Assembly: GCF_000425665.1 (NCBI RefSeq)
Contig: NZ_KE384432.1
Location: 1 to 64,000, forward strand
From: Gemella cuniculi DSM 15828
GTDB taxonomy: Bacteria > Bacillota > Bacilli > Staphylococcales > Gemellaceae
DNA length: 64,000 nt
Direction: 5' to 3'
The translations under genes and the position numbers were made by a program. The notes under the pieces are model-generated. The model was not told the DNA's origin. It made no database searches and saw nothing but the letters and a program-made list of their open reading frames with translations. Below are positions 17,694 through 26,306 of this stretch, piece after piece (position 1 is the stretch's first letter; each line of letters starts with the position of its first letter).

Positions 17694-18386
17694 ATGGCAA
17701 AAAAAGGTAAAAAATATCTTGAAGCAGCTAAATTAGTAGATTCTTCTAGTCTTTACTCAGTAGTAGAAGCAATCGAATTAGCTAAAAAAACAAGCACAGT
17801 AAAATTTGACGCAACTGTAGAAGTTGCATTCCGTTTAGGAGTTGATACTCGTAAAAACGACCAACAAGTTCGTGGAGCTGTAGTACTTCCTAAAGGAACT
17901 GGTAAAACTGCTAAAGTTTTAGTTTTCGCTAAAGGTGATAAAGCAGCTGAAGCTGAAGCAGCAGGAGCTGACTATGTAGGACAAGGTGAATATATCACTA
18001 AAATTCAACAAGGTTGGTTTGATTTTGATGTAATCGTTGCTACTCCAGACATGATGGGAGAAGTTGGTAAAATCGGTCGTGTATTAGGACCTAAAGGACT
18101 AATGCCAAACCCTAAAACTGGTACAGTAACTATGGACGTTACAAAAGCAGTTAATGAAATTAAAGCTGGTAAAGTTGAATACCGTGCTGAAAAAGCTGGT
18201 GTTGTTCACACTCCAATCGGTAAAGTTTCATTTTCTACTGAAGATTTAGTAGAAAACTTCAACGCTGTTCAAGACGCTTTAGCTAAAGCTAAACCAGCTG
18301 CTGCTAAAGGAACTTACTTCAAATCTGTAGCTGTTACTACAACTATGGGACCTGGAGTTCGCGTTAATACTGCAGAATTTAAATAA
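17694..18386 (+). CDS. rplA: 50S ribosomal protein L1
   Basis: L1 forms the L1 stalk that guides E-site tRNA release, and in many bacteria represses its own operon. The 230-residue sequence has the family signature [20 protein letters not shown] then [14 protein letters not shown], and ends [13 protein letters not shown]. The preceding site is AGGAGG. Regulation by L1 binding to the leader at 17186-17224 is plausible. Confidence 0.98.
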   Translation: MAKKGKKYLEAAKLVDSSSLYSVVEAIELAKKTSTVKFDATVEVAFRLGVDTRKNDQQVRGAVVLPKGTGKTAKVLVFAKGDKAAEAEAAGADYVGQGEYITKIQQGWFDFDVIVATPDMMGEVGKIGRVLGPKGLMPNPKTGTVTMDVTKAVNEIKAGKVEYRAEKAGVVHTPIGKVSFSTEDLVENFNAVQDALAKAKPAAAKGTYFKSVAVTTTMGPGVRVNTAEFK

Positions 18387-18397
18387 GAATTTAATTT

Positions 18398-18430
18398 AAA
18401 GAGTATTTCTTAACAGAATACTCTTTTTTA
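18398..18430 (+). terminator. terminator of rplK-rplA
   Basis: AAAGAGTATT and AATACTCTTT pair around a 9-nt loop, followed by six T. Confidence 0.92.
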
Positions 18431-18657
18431 TTTTAAAATTATTTTTTCTTTACATAAAACTGCTCATAAATTTTATTTTTATAGCCTCGTCTCTTTTAAA
18501 ATAACTAAATATTTTTTCATTAAATTTTCAGCATATTTTATTATTTTATAAACTACTTCAATTACTTATAATTTTTATTCAATCATATTGTTTTATTACT
18601 TATTTTTTCATAATCATGATATAATTATCTTATAAATTTTTGTGGAGTATAATATTT

Positions 18658-19341
18658 ATGATTTCAATAATTATCCCTATTTACAACGAAGAAAAAAATA
18701 TAAGAGATTTTATTTACAATCTCTATTGTCTACACGAAATAAAAAATCATGAGATCTTATTTATTGACGGTGGCTCTACTGACAAAACATTGGCAATTTT
18801 AGAAGAACTTTCTTATTTTGGATACTCTTATTACACTTCTGATAAAAAAGGTCGTGCTAACCAAATGAACTATGGTGCTAAAATTTCACATGGAAATATT
18901 TTGTGGTTCGTTCATGCTGATAGTATCCTTCAAAAAAATGTTATAAAAAAAATTATTTCCTGCTCTTCCCCTGTTGGTTGCCTAAAAATAAAATTTTATC
19001 CAAATAGCCTTTCTATGAGAATAAATTCTTTAGTGTCAAACATGCGAGCTAGTATTACTAATATAGCCTTTGGTGATCAAGGTTTATTTATGAAAAAAGA
19101 AATTTTTGAAGAAATAGGTGGCTACACAGATATACCCATCATGGAAGATTACAAAATATCAGAAGATTTGACTGCTCATAATTATAAAATCACTGTTATT
19201 GATTCTACTATAACTACATCAACAAGAAGATACAAAGGAAAAGTTTACAAAACCATGTATCAAATGCAAAAATTTCAAAAAATGTATCGAAAAGGGGTTT
19301 CTGTTCAGGAAATTTCAAAACTTTATAAAGACATAAGATAA
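18658..19341 (+). CDS. family 2 glycosyltransferase, rSAM/selenodomain-associated type
   Basis: GT-A fold glycosyltransferase of 227 residues. It opens ISIIIPIYNEEKNIRDFIYN and has the nucleotide-binding ILFIDGGSTDKTLAIL. The acceptor-side DxD-like element is FVHADSILQ, preceded by KGRANQMNYGAK, and IMEDYKISEDL follows later. The short length, the GRxxQMNxGA block and the Phe-Gly-Asp-Gln-Gly segment are marks of the TIGR04283 group (transferase 2, rSAM/selenodomain-associated). That fits the radical SAM selenoprotein 550 bases downstream. I chose ATG at 18658 because the pattern starts there; the TTG 18 bases upstream has no site. Its sugar and acceptor are unknown. Confidence 0.85.
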   Translation: MISIIIPIYNEEKNIRDFIYNLYCLHEIKNHEILFIDGGSTDKTLAILEELSYFGYSYYTSDKKGRANQMNYGAKISHGNILWFVHADSILQKNVIKKIISCSSPVGCLKIKFYPNSLSMRINSLVSNMRASITNIAFGDQGLFMKKEIFEEIGGYTDIPIMEDYKISEDLTAHNYKITVIDSTITTSTRRYKGKVYKTMYQMQKFQKMYRKGVSVQEISKLYKDIR

Positions 19342-19459
19342 TAAACATAAACAAAATATTTTTATTACATAGATTAATACTTATAAAAATAATTAATTGT
19401 TATAATTCTTCTATAATATAACTTATAGGCTATCCGCATATTTATACCATCCACTTTTG

Positions 19460-19488
19460 TTGATTATTTTCTTTATCTGATTTATAAT
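19460..19488 (+). promoter_or_regulatory. sigma-A promoter of the peroxidase-like/arsS operon
   Basis: TTGATT at 19460 and TATAAT at 19483 with a 17-base spacer, about 50 bases before the gene. The two genes can therefore be transcribed separately from the glycosyltransferase. Confidence 0.65.
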
Positions 19489-19540
19489 AGTTCTATATAT
19501 ACAAACGTATGGTATGATAATTTAAAAGGAGAGATGAGAT

Positions 19541-19879
19541 ATGGCTGATTATTTTAAAAAACAACATTTAATTGAATTTGGAGAGGGAAAATTTGGTGAA
19601 GATGCTCCAGATTATTGGAAAAGCTTTATGAATTACTACGGAAATGTTATGCAAGACGGAGAACTTACTTCACGAGAAAAAGCGTTAATAGCACTTGCTA
19701 TCGCTCACTCTGAAGCATGCCCATATTGTATAGCCGCTTATACTAGTACTTGTTTAGAAGAAGGTTGTGATCAGGATCAAATAGCAGAAGCTATTCATGT
19801 TGCTGCAGCTATGAAAGCTGGGATAACATTGGTTCATGGTTTACAAAGTAAAGAACTTTCAGATAAACTTACTAACTAG
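19541..19879 (+). CDS. AhpD/carboxymuconolactone-decarboxylase-like protein paired with ArsS
   Basis: A 112-residue all-helical AhpD-like protein. The redox motif is EACPYCIAAYT (CxxC with the usual downstream region ending in a His of AIHVAAAM). The preceding REKALIALAIAHSE is typical of the family. Proteins of this type encoded beside ArsS are annotated as arsenosugar-biosynthesis-associated peroxidase-like proteins; peroxidase activity is not established from sequence. The gene ends 7 bases before arsS and almost certainly acts with it. AAAGGAGAG precedes the ATG. Confidence 0.85.
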   Translation: MADYFKKQHLIEFGEGKFGEDAPDYWKSFMNYYGNVMQDGELTSREKALIALAIAHSEACPYCIAAYTSTCLEEGCDQDQIAEAIHVAAAMKAGITLVHGLQSKELSDKLTN

Positions 19880-19886
19880 GTAAAAT

Positions 19887-20849
19887 ATGGCTGAATTTAA
19901 TATACCTAATTTTTTTGATCAAGTACATGATAAGCAATACTTGCTTACTGAAGAAAATCCAGAAATAATGCAGATTAATGTTGGAAGTTTGTGCAACATA
20001 ACTTGTAGTCATTGTCATGTTAATGGTGGACCTAACAGAACTAATAATATGGTTCGTGAGACATTTGAACAAATTATAGAAGCATTTAAAGTTGGAAAAT
20101 ATAAAACTATTGACATTACAGGCGGTGCACCTGAAATGAATCCTAATTTCAGATGGTTTTTAGCAGAAATAGCGGAATACGCAGAAACTATTATTGTTAG
20201 AACCAATCTTATTATTTTAGCAGTCCCTGCTTATAAGGATATCCCAGAACTTTACCGTAAATTTAAAGTACAAGTGGTTGCTTCACTACCCTACTATAAT
20301 GAAAAAGTGGTTACTAAACAACGTGGTAAGGGAGTTTTTCCTAAGTCTATTGAAGTACTTCGTAGATTAAATGAATTAGGTTACGGAAAAGAAAAAGACT
20401 TAGTCCTTAATCTAGTTTATAATCCTAATGGTGCTTATCTCCCACCAAAGCAAGAATCTCTTGAAAGAACTTATAAGAAAAAACTTTTTGACAATTTTGA
20501 AATTGTTTTTAATAACCTATTTGCAATTACAAATAACCCTATAGGTCGTTTTTCAGAATTTCTTCATAGAGAAGATTTATATGATGGTTATATGAATAAA
20601 CTTTATAAAGCCTATAATCCAGATACGCTACCAGGCCTTATGTGTCGAAATATGATTTCTGTTGGACCTGATGGTTCTCTATATGACTGTGATTTCAATT
20701 TAATTGAAAAATTAAAAGTTTCTGGAAAAATAAATCATGTTAGCGAATTAGCAAAAGAACACAGCGGAATTAGAAGAATAGTTACTGGTATGCATTGCTA
20801 TGGATGTACAGCAGGAGCTGGTTCTTCTTGAGGTGGTGAAACGATATAA
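19887..20849 (+). CDS. arsS: radical SAM selenoprotein ArsS, with in-frame UGA read as selenocysteine
   Basis: Radical SAM enzyme; the [4Fe-4S] motif is GSLCNITCSHCHVNGGP (C36, C40, C43), followed by the SAM motif DITGGAPEMN. The C-terminal Cys-rich domain ends MHCYGCTAGAGSS (C304, C307), directly followed by TGA (20829-20831). In this family (TIGR04167, ArsS) the next residue is Cys or selenocysteine, then Gly-Gly. Here TGA is followed in frame by GGT GGT GAA ACG ATA and TAA, giving ...AGSS-U-GGETI, 320 residues with Sec315. A SECIS-like hairpin lies downstream at the right distance. A conventional caller would stop at 20831 and lose the active residue. No arsM is in this window, so the arsenosugar role is inferred from the family name only. 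Confidence 0.88.
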
Positions 20850-20866
20850 TAGCATAGGTTATGCTA
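20829..20866 (+). promoter_or_regulatory. bacterial SECIS element downstream of the arsS UGA
   Basis: After the UGA at 20829-20831 the mRNA forms a perfect 7-bp stem, TAGCATA (20850-20856) with TATGCTA (20860-20866). Its tight loop is GGT, 25 bases after the UGA. Bacterial SECIS elements need a short apical stem-loop with a G at the start of the loop, roughly 16-37 bases from the UGA; this fits. The normal stop TAA overlaps the base of the hairpin. Confidence 0.75.
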
Positions 20867-20911
20867 ATTAATAAATTAGAGAGCTTAATTTTGATCATCA
20901 CACTCAAATAA

Positions 20912-20953
20912 ATAGAACTTCGAAGTACTTCACCTCGAGGTTCTTATTTTTTG
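20912..20953 (+). terminator. terminator of the arsS operon
   Basis: AGAACTTCGA (20914) and TCGAGGTTCT (20935) form a 10-bp stem with one G-U pair, followed by TATTTTTTG. Confidence 0.85.
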
Positions 20954-21033
20954 TATTCTCTAAGTAAACAGAAAAAACTAAATTATTATTTTTAACTATT
21001 TTTTCTTATTTTAATGATTAAAAATATTCTATT

Positions 21034-21076
21034 ATAAAAAAATAAGGAGTTCAGAAAAACATTCAAACTCCTTATT
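21034..21076 (-). terminator. terminator of acpP
   Basis: AATAAGGAGTT and AACTCCTTATT form an 11-bp stem, with a T-run on the minus strand just beyond. Confidence 0.9.
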
Positions 21077-21087
21077 TTCTATACTTT

Positions 21088-21318
21088 CTATTTTCTCTCT
21101 TCTATAACTTTTACTAAGTCTTTGATTTCTTTTATGCTTTCTGCATCTTCATCAGAAAACTCAAAACCGTATTTTTCTTCTATATCCATAACTACGTCTG
21201 CTATATCAATAGAATCTGCATCTAAATCTTCATTTAATTTTGATTCAAGCGTAATTTTCTCTGGATCTATCTTAATATATTTTACGATTATTTCTTTTAC
21301 TTCTTCAAAGATTGACAT
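21088..21318 (-). CDS. acpP: acyl carrier protein
   Basis: Carries growing acyl chains on a 4'-phosphopantetheine arm in fatty acid synthesis. It has 76 residues, strongly acidic, with the attachment Ser36 in LDADSIDIADVVMDIEEKYG. The usual DSL is DSI here. AAGGAGAAAATA precedes the ATG. In Bacillus acpP sits in a plsX-fabD-fabG-acpP operon. Here plsX lies 480 bases upstream on the same strand, separated by a small plus-strand gene and terminators, and the fab genes are absent. Confidence 0.95.
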   Translation of the reverse strand: MSIFEEVKEIIVKYIKIDPEKITLESKLNEDLDADSIDIADVVMDIEEKYGFEFSDEDAESIKEIKDLVKVIEERK

Positions 21319-21586
21319 TATTTATTTTCTCCTTCTTCTACCGTTTTTATTATTATAACATAAAATACAAATATCTCAAAAGTTAAAATTCATCAAAAAT
21401 TATTTGTTTTTTAATATTACTTTTACAATAAATATATTCACTTTTTATAGTTTGCATATAAATAAAATATATGATATAGTATAAAGTATAATAAGTTAGG
21501 GAAAGTAACAAATCAAGAAAATCTTTTAGATATTTTATTATCTACTATAATTTGATTACCAAAAATATATAAAGGAGACTCCCTAA

Positions 21587-21697
21587 ATGAATAATAAAGA
21601 TATACTTAGAAAAATTTTAACAGCTGTGATCGTTGTTATTGTATTTATAATAGCCTATTATTTGGGATATAAATTAGTTACTATGGCTTTACGTTAA
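21587..21697 (+). CDS. 36-residue single-helix membrane peptide
   Basis: A short gene with an excellent AAAGGAG site 10 bases before ATG at 21587. It encodes a charged N-terminus (MNNKDILRKI), one membrane helix of about 20 residues (TAVIVVIVFIIAYYLGYK) and a short tail LVTMALR. A terminator follows closely. I do not recognise a family. The good start, the compact gene-terminator unit and the hydrophobic pattern argue that it is real. Its position alone on the plus strand between acpP and plsX (both minus) gives no functional hint. Confidence 0.7.
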   Translation: MNNKDILRKILTAVIVVIVFIIAYYLGYKLVTMALR

Positions 21698-21710
21698 AAA
21701 TCATTATTCC

Positions 21711-21741
21711 TATGAGATCAAAATTTTTGGTCTCATTTTTA
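21711..21741 (+). terminator. terminator of the 36-residue membrane peptide gene
   Basis: TGAGATC and GGTCTCA pair (7 bp with one G-U) around a 9-nt loop, followed by TTTTTA, 16 bases after the stop. Confidence 0.8.
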
Positions 21742-21779
21742 ATTAATTCAAACTAATAATTTATTATCATATCTCAATA

Positions 21780-21822
21780 AAAATATAATGATGAAACCTA
21801 TTTTTCAAAGGTTTCTATCATT
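21780..21822 (-). terminator. terminator overlapping the plsX stop codon
   Basis: On the minus strand AATGATAGAAACCT pairs with AGGTTTCATCATT (one mismatch), followed by a T-rich tract. The 5' arm lies inside the last plsX codons and the stop falls in the loop. Confidence 0.75.
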
Positions 21823-22778
21823 ATATCATAAAGTTTTGTTTTGTATATTTGTTTGGCTTGTTGCACTGCATAATAAACTGCATTTTCATCAGCTGAACCA
21901 TGGATCTTTATACTTGGTTTTTTTAAACCTAGTAAAAATGCTCCACCATATTCACTATAATCAAATTTTTTCTTAAAATCTGCTATTCCTTTACGAACTA
22001 ATAGTGCCGAAATTTTCGTTTTAATATTTTTTATAAAAATTTCCTTTATCATTTTTCCGAATGAACCAGCAACTCCTTCAATAGTTTTTAACAGTACATT
22101 ACCTGCAAAACCATCAACAACAACAACATCATACTTATGTTCAAGTATATCACGTGCTTCAATATTACCACTGAAATTTTCAACTTCTTCTTTAAGTTGC
22201 TTATGTGCTTCTTTATAGACTTTACTACCTTTTGTCTCCTCTACCCCGACATTTACTAGAGCTACATTTGGAGTCTGTATATTGTAAATATATTTCATAT
22301 ATAACTGCCCAAGTTTAGCATAATTTACCAAATCATCAGCTTTCGCTTCAACATTAGCCCCTAAATCTGTTAATAAGTATTTGTGAGCAGATCTTGTCGG
22401 TAACATAGATGCCAATCCTGGTTTTGAAATACCCTCTATTCTTCCCAACATGAATAGCGAACTTGCCATAAATGCCCCTGTACTTCCTCCAGATATTGCA
22501 ACATCTATATTATTGTTTTGTAAATCTTCCAGCATTCTTATCATTGATGCATCTTTTTTCTTTCTATGCACTCTTGCCGCATCGTCAGACATAAGCACTT
22601 CTTCTGTGCAAATATTTTTAACAACATTTTTTTCTTTAGTTACTTTCGCTAAATCTTTTTCCATTCCATAAATGTACAAAACAACTTCATCATCATTATA
22701 ACCATTAATAAAGTTAATAATTTTATTAGAATCATCAACTCCTAATACATCTATACCTATTTTCATAATATTACGCAC
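21798..22778 (-). CDS. plsX: phosphate acyltransferase PlsX
   Basis: Makes acyl-phosphate from acyl-ACP for phospholipid synthesis. The 326-residue sequence matches PlsX: MKIGIDVLG at the start, VAISGGSTGAFMASSLF, IEGISKPGLASMLPT, LTDLGANVEAKADDL, and VVDGFAGNVLLKTIEG. The N-terminal motif is unusual: most PlsX have DAMGGDNAP where this has DVLGVDDSN. The start is GTG at 22778 with AGGAG close upstream, or ATG at 22766 overlapping nothing; both are plausible. The GTG overlaps the sortase stop, suggesting coupling. Confidence 0.93.
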   Translation of the reverse strand: MRNIMKIGIDVLGVDDSNKIINFINGYNDDEVVLYIYGMEKDLAKVTKEKNVVKNICTEEVLMSDDAARVHRKKKDASMIRMLEDLQNNNIDVAISGGSTGAFMASSLFMLGRIEGISKPGLASMLPTRSAHKYLLTDLGANVEAKADDLVNYAKLGQLYMKYIYNIQTPNVALVNVGVEETKGSKVYKEAHKQLKEEVENFSGNIEARDILEHKYDVVVVDGFAGNVLLKTIEGVAGSFGKMIKEIFIKNIKTKISALLVRKGIADFKKKFDYSEYGGAFLLGLKKPSIKIHGSADENAVYYAVQQAKQIYKTKLYDIMIETFEK

Positions 22779-23406
22779 TTTCTTCTCCTATTAATTTTGC
22801 TTCTACCACAAAGCGACTATCCCATTCTCCAGTTTTCGGATTATAATTATCACAAGTAAACATTGTTAGTTTTTTAGGTTCGTCTTTGTGTTGATCTAAA
22901 ATTTCAACTTGTGTTGGTGCCACATCATATATCTTATTAACTTCATAAGTTCTAAGTTTATTTTTAGATATTATTTGAACTTTAGCACCCATTTTTATTT
23001 TATTAAGATTATTAAATCTAATTCCAACGCCTTGAACACTATGACCTGCAATTACAACATTTTGTGCATCTAAAGTTGATGGTTCTTGAGCAGTTGCCAC
23101 TCCATTAATAAGATTTATCTCTGTTACATCTTGAAATATCGGTTCTTCTATTTTTACGTCATCAATCTTTAAAATTCCCAACATTGAATCTGTCAATTTT
23201 ATTTTTGATTGATTATCCGTAAATAATTTCTGCCACCAAGGTATCTCTACTTCACCTTTATTATTTCGATATGCTGTAATTATTTTATTATTAGCATTTC
23301 CTGTTAAATATTCTCTTATTTGATTTTTAAATATTAAAACTACAGAAGTTAAAAGCAGTACTGCAATAAGAATATTTATCAACCTATTCTTCCACTTTTT
23401 ACTCAT
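22771..23406 (-). CDS. srtA: class A sortase
   Basis: Membrane-bound transpeptidase that anchors LPXTG proteins to peptidoglycan. It has an N-terminal signal-anchor (about 9-26) and a 211-residue length. The catalytic triad is visible: His122 in VVIAGHSVQG, Cys185 in LTMFTCDNYNP, and Arg198 in EWDSRFVVEAKL. The sequence around the Cys (TMFTC) is a variant of the usual TLxTC. The N-terminal linker is Class A-like. It lies between recG and plsX with short gaps, so it is probably transcribed with them rather than with a substrate gene. Confidence 0.93.
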   Translation of the reverse strand: MSKKWKNRLINILIAVLLLTSVVLIFKNQIREYLTGNANNKIITAYRNNKGEVEIPWWQKLFTDNQSKIKLTDSMLGILKIDDVKIEEPIFQDVTEINLINGVATAQEPSTLDAQNVVIAGHSVQGVGIRFNNLNKIKMGAKVQIISKNKLRTYEVNKIYDVAPTQVEILDQHKDEPKKLTMFTCDNYNPKTGEWDSRFVVEAKLIGEESA

Positions 23407-23416
23407 CAGTTCCTCC

Positions 23417-25429
23417 TTATATTACCGTATCAGATAATCCTACATATTCTAATAATCTTTGTTTATTATCCGTTACCTCTATTATTTTAAGTGCCAATTT
23501 TTTTGCCAAATACATTAAATCCACATCATTAATCAAATCTGCCACTTTAAAACTTGGTACTCCACTTTGCTTGGTTCCAAAAAAATCACCAGGCCCTCGT
23601 TGTTTTAAATCGAATTCTGCTATTTTAAAACCATCATTTTCTAAACACATTATATCTATTCTTTCACTTTTTGAGTCTGTCACTAAAATACAGTAAGACT
23701 GAAATTTACTTCTTCCCACTCTTCCTCTTAGCTGATGGAGTGTTGCCAGTCCAAATCTATGTGCATCCACTATTATCATAAAAGTTGCATTAGGCACATT
23801 AACTCCAACTTCTATAACTGTAGTAGAAATAAGTATATGAATTTCCTTATTCAAGAATTTTTCCACTACTTGATCTTTTTCCTTATTCGTCATCTTTCCA
23901 TGTAAAATTTCTATCTTATATTCTTTAGGAAGATAATTTTTTATATTTTTATAAGTTTCTTCAACATTTTTTAAATCTATTTTTTCCGATTCCTCTATCA
24001 ATGGACAAACTACATAGCCCTGATGTCCGTTATCAAGCTCTACCCTTATGTTATCTAAAACCTTATAAAAACTTTTATTGTTAGCTTTATAAGTTTGAAC
24101 TTTTTTTCTTCCTTTAGGCAACTCATCTATAGTTGAGACTTTTATATCAGTTATTAAAGTAATAGCAAGACTCCGTGGTATTGGCGTTGCAGTCATCATA
24201 AGTGAATTCACTGCCTCTCCTTTTTCACTAAGCATTTGACGTTGTTTTACACCAAAACGATGCTGCTCATCAGTGATAACAAATTTAAGATTTTTAAACT
24301 TGACATCTTCTTGAATTAAAGAATGTGTTCCAATTACTAATTCTATCTCACCAACTTCAAGTAAACTTAAAATTGTATTTCTCTCTCTTTTAGGAGTACT
24401 ACTAGTAAGAAGTGCTATTGATACATTTAAATTTTTAAAAAACTCAAAAAATGTTTCAAAATGTTGATTAGCAAGAATCTCTGTTGGTGCCATAATCGCC
24501 GTTTGCCATCCTGCTTTTATAACACTATAAAGTGTCGCAGCTGCTACTACAGTTTTTCCGCTTCCTACATCCCCTTGAAGGAGTCTATCCATCCTGTATG
24601 GTTCTTTTAAATCCAATGCTATTTCTTCTATTACTCTATTTTGTGAATCTGTCAAATCAAATGACAAGCTTTCTTTGAAATTGTTAATATCTCTATTATT
24701 AATATTAACACTATAGCGTATGTCTGCTGATTTATTATTAATATTTTGAAGTTGAAGTTTAAGTTGATAATTAAATAATTCATGAAACGCAAACATTTTT
24801 TTTGCCTTATCAAACTCTTCTGCATTTTTAGGAAAATGTAAAGTGTATAATATTTTTTCTAGACTCCAAATTCCTTTAAAATTTTTAGGTACCAAATCTA
24901 AAATTACATTATCTTGATCAATCATTTTAAACGATTCTTCAACAAGTTTCACAAATCTTTTTTGTGTAATTCCTTGTTTTAAGTGATAGAAAACTTCGAT
25001 ACTACTATTTGAATTTTGTTTTTTTTCTTCAACATTGAAAGAAATATTAGAGGCCGTTATTGTATTATTTACCGCATTATACGTCCCCTTTACTACAATA
25101 TCTCGCCCCTCAATTATATTTTTTTTCAAATAATTTTGATTAAAATAAACTATCTTTACGCTTCCTGACGAAGTATGAAGTGAAAAAAAAGAACGACTTC
25201 TTCTGTTTCCATAAAATTGCGTAGTAACCTTTGTTTCTACCTTTCCGCTAGTTACTACCTTTTCATTATCTTTTACAGAAGAAGAAAAATCAGTAGAACT
25301 AGATACTCTATAAGGTATATTGCACAAAATATCCCCAACCGTATAAATTTCAAGTTCAGATAAAGTTTGTAAATATTTTTCCCCTACACCTTTTATAGTT
25401 CCTACTGATTTTTCTAATATATTAATCAT
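23417..25429 (-). CDS. recG: ATP-dependent DNA helicase RecG
   Basis: Branch-migration helicase that remodels stalled forks. The N-terminal wedge OB domain (about 50-150) precedes the helicase core, with Walker A in LLQGDVGSGKTVVAAATLYS, DEQHRFGVKQR, SLMMTATPIPRS and the C-terminal QLRGRVGRS. At 670 residues it has normal length. It overlaps the sdaAA stop by 8 bases. In Bacillus recG and sdaAA/AB are also adjacent. Confidence 0.97.
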   Translation of the reverse strand: MINILEKSVGTIKGVGEKYLQTLSELEIYTVGDILCNIPYRVSSSTDFSSSVKDNEKVVTSGKVETKVTTQFYGNRRSRSFFSLHTSSGSVKIVYFNQNYLKKNIIEGRDIVVKGTYNAVNNTITASNISFNVEEKKQNSNSSIEVFYHLKQGITQKRFVKLVEESFKMIDQDNVILDLVPKNFKGIWSLEKILYTLHFPKNAEEFDKAKKMFAFHELFNYQLKLQLQNINNKSADIRYSVNINNRDINNFKESLSFDLTDSQNRVIEEIALDLKEPYRMDRLLQGDVGSGKTVVAAATLYSVIKAGWQTAIMAPTEILANQHFETFFEFFKNLNVSIALLTSSTPKRERNTILSLLEVGEIELVIGTHSLIQEDVKFKNLKFVITDEQHRFGVKQRQMLSEKGEAVNSLMMTATPIPRSLAITLITDIKVSTIDELPKGRKKVQTYKANNKSFYKVLDNIRVELDNGHQGYVVCPLIEESEKIDLKNVEETYKNIKNYLPKEYKIEILHGKMTNKEKDQVVEKFLNKEIHILISTTVIEVGVNVPNATFMIIVDAHRFGLATLHQLRGRVGRSKFQSYCILVTDSKSERIDIMCLENDGFKIAEFDLKQRGPGDFFGTKQSGVPSFKVADLINDVDLMYLAKKLALKIIEVTDNKQRLLEYVGLSDTVI

Positions 25430-26294
25430 TACCGAATAATAAACTCCTATATTTTTCTCCAGTTTTTGTTATTGCTAATCCACCTTTAGCTGTTTCTTTT
25501 AGATTTGTTGACATTTCCAATCCTATTTTATACATTGCCTCAAGAACCTCATCTGCTGGAATACGACTTTTTATCCCTGCTAATGCCATATCAGCTGCCA
25601 TAAGTGCAGTCGAAGCACCAGCTGCATTTCTTTTTACACACGGTACTTCCACTAAACCAGCAACAGGATCACACACTAATCCTAACATATTTTTTAATGC
25701 AATTGCAAAAGCATGAGCAGACATTTCTGCATCTCCTCCCATTGCTTCTACCACTGCAGCAGCTGCCATCGCACTTGCTGAACCAATTTCGGCCTGACAT
25801 CCTCCTTCTGCTCCTGCGCATGATGCATTGTTAGCTACTACAAAACCAAATGCTCCTGCTGTAAATAACATTCTAAGTTGAGTTTCTTCATCAATATTAA
25901 ATTTTTGTTTTAAAGCATGAACACATCCTGGAAGCACTCCTGCAGAACCTGCAGTCGGTGTTGCACATATTAAACCTAATGATGCATTTACTTCATTAGT
26001 AGCAACAGCTGCCGCTACTCCGTTTAGAAAATCACTTCCTGTTATTGATTTTCCGCTTTCAATATACTCCTGAAGTTTTTTAGCATCTCCCCCTGTTAGT
26101 CCCGTCTTAGAATTAACTCCAGAAAGACCTTCTCCTACAGCCTGCATCATAACTAATAAGTTCTTTTTCATTAATTTTTCTACTGCTACTCTACTTACCC
26201 CATTTAGTTCAACTTCTTGTTCAATCATCAATTCAGAAACAGGCTTCTTTTCTCGTTTTGATTTCTTTACTATATCTTCCAAACTAGTAAACAT
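25422..26294 (-). CDS. sdaAA: L-serine dehydratase, alpha subunit
   Basis: Converts L-serine to pyruvate and ammonia with an oxygen-sensitive [4Fe-4S] cluster. Cys residues suited to the cluster are in ICATPTAGSAGVLPGCVHAL, NASCAGAEGGCQAEIGSA and CDPVAGLVEVPCVKRN. The 290-residue length matches the alpha subunit of the two-subunit Firmicute enzyme. It starts 12 bases after sdaAB. Together they form the holoenzyme. Confidence 0.96.
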   Translation of the reverse strand: MFTSLEDIVKKSKREKKPVSELMIEQEVELNGVSRVAVEKLMKKNLLVMMQAVGEGLSGVNSKTGLTGGDAKKLQEYIESGKSITGSDFLNGVAAAVATNEVNASLGLICATPTAGSAGVLPGCVHALKQKFNIDEETQLRMLFTAGAFGFVVANNASCAGAEGGCQAEIGSASAMAAAAVVEAMGGDAEMSAHAFAIALKNMLGLVCDPVAGLVEVPCVKRNAAGASTALMAADMALAGIKSRIPADEVLEAMYKIGLEMSTNLKETAKGGLAITKTGEKYRSLLFGND

Positions 26295-26306
26295 TCTAGC
26301 CCCTCC

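Noticed and set aside
20829-20831. The UGA of arsS as a simple stop codon
   Set aside because: The family keeps a Cys or Sec plus Gly-Gly at this place, the downstream codons match, and a SECIS-like hairpin is present at the right distance.
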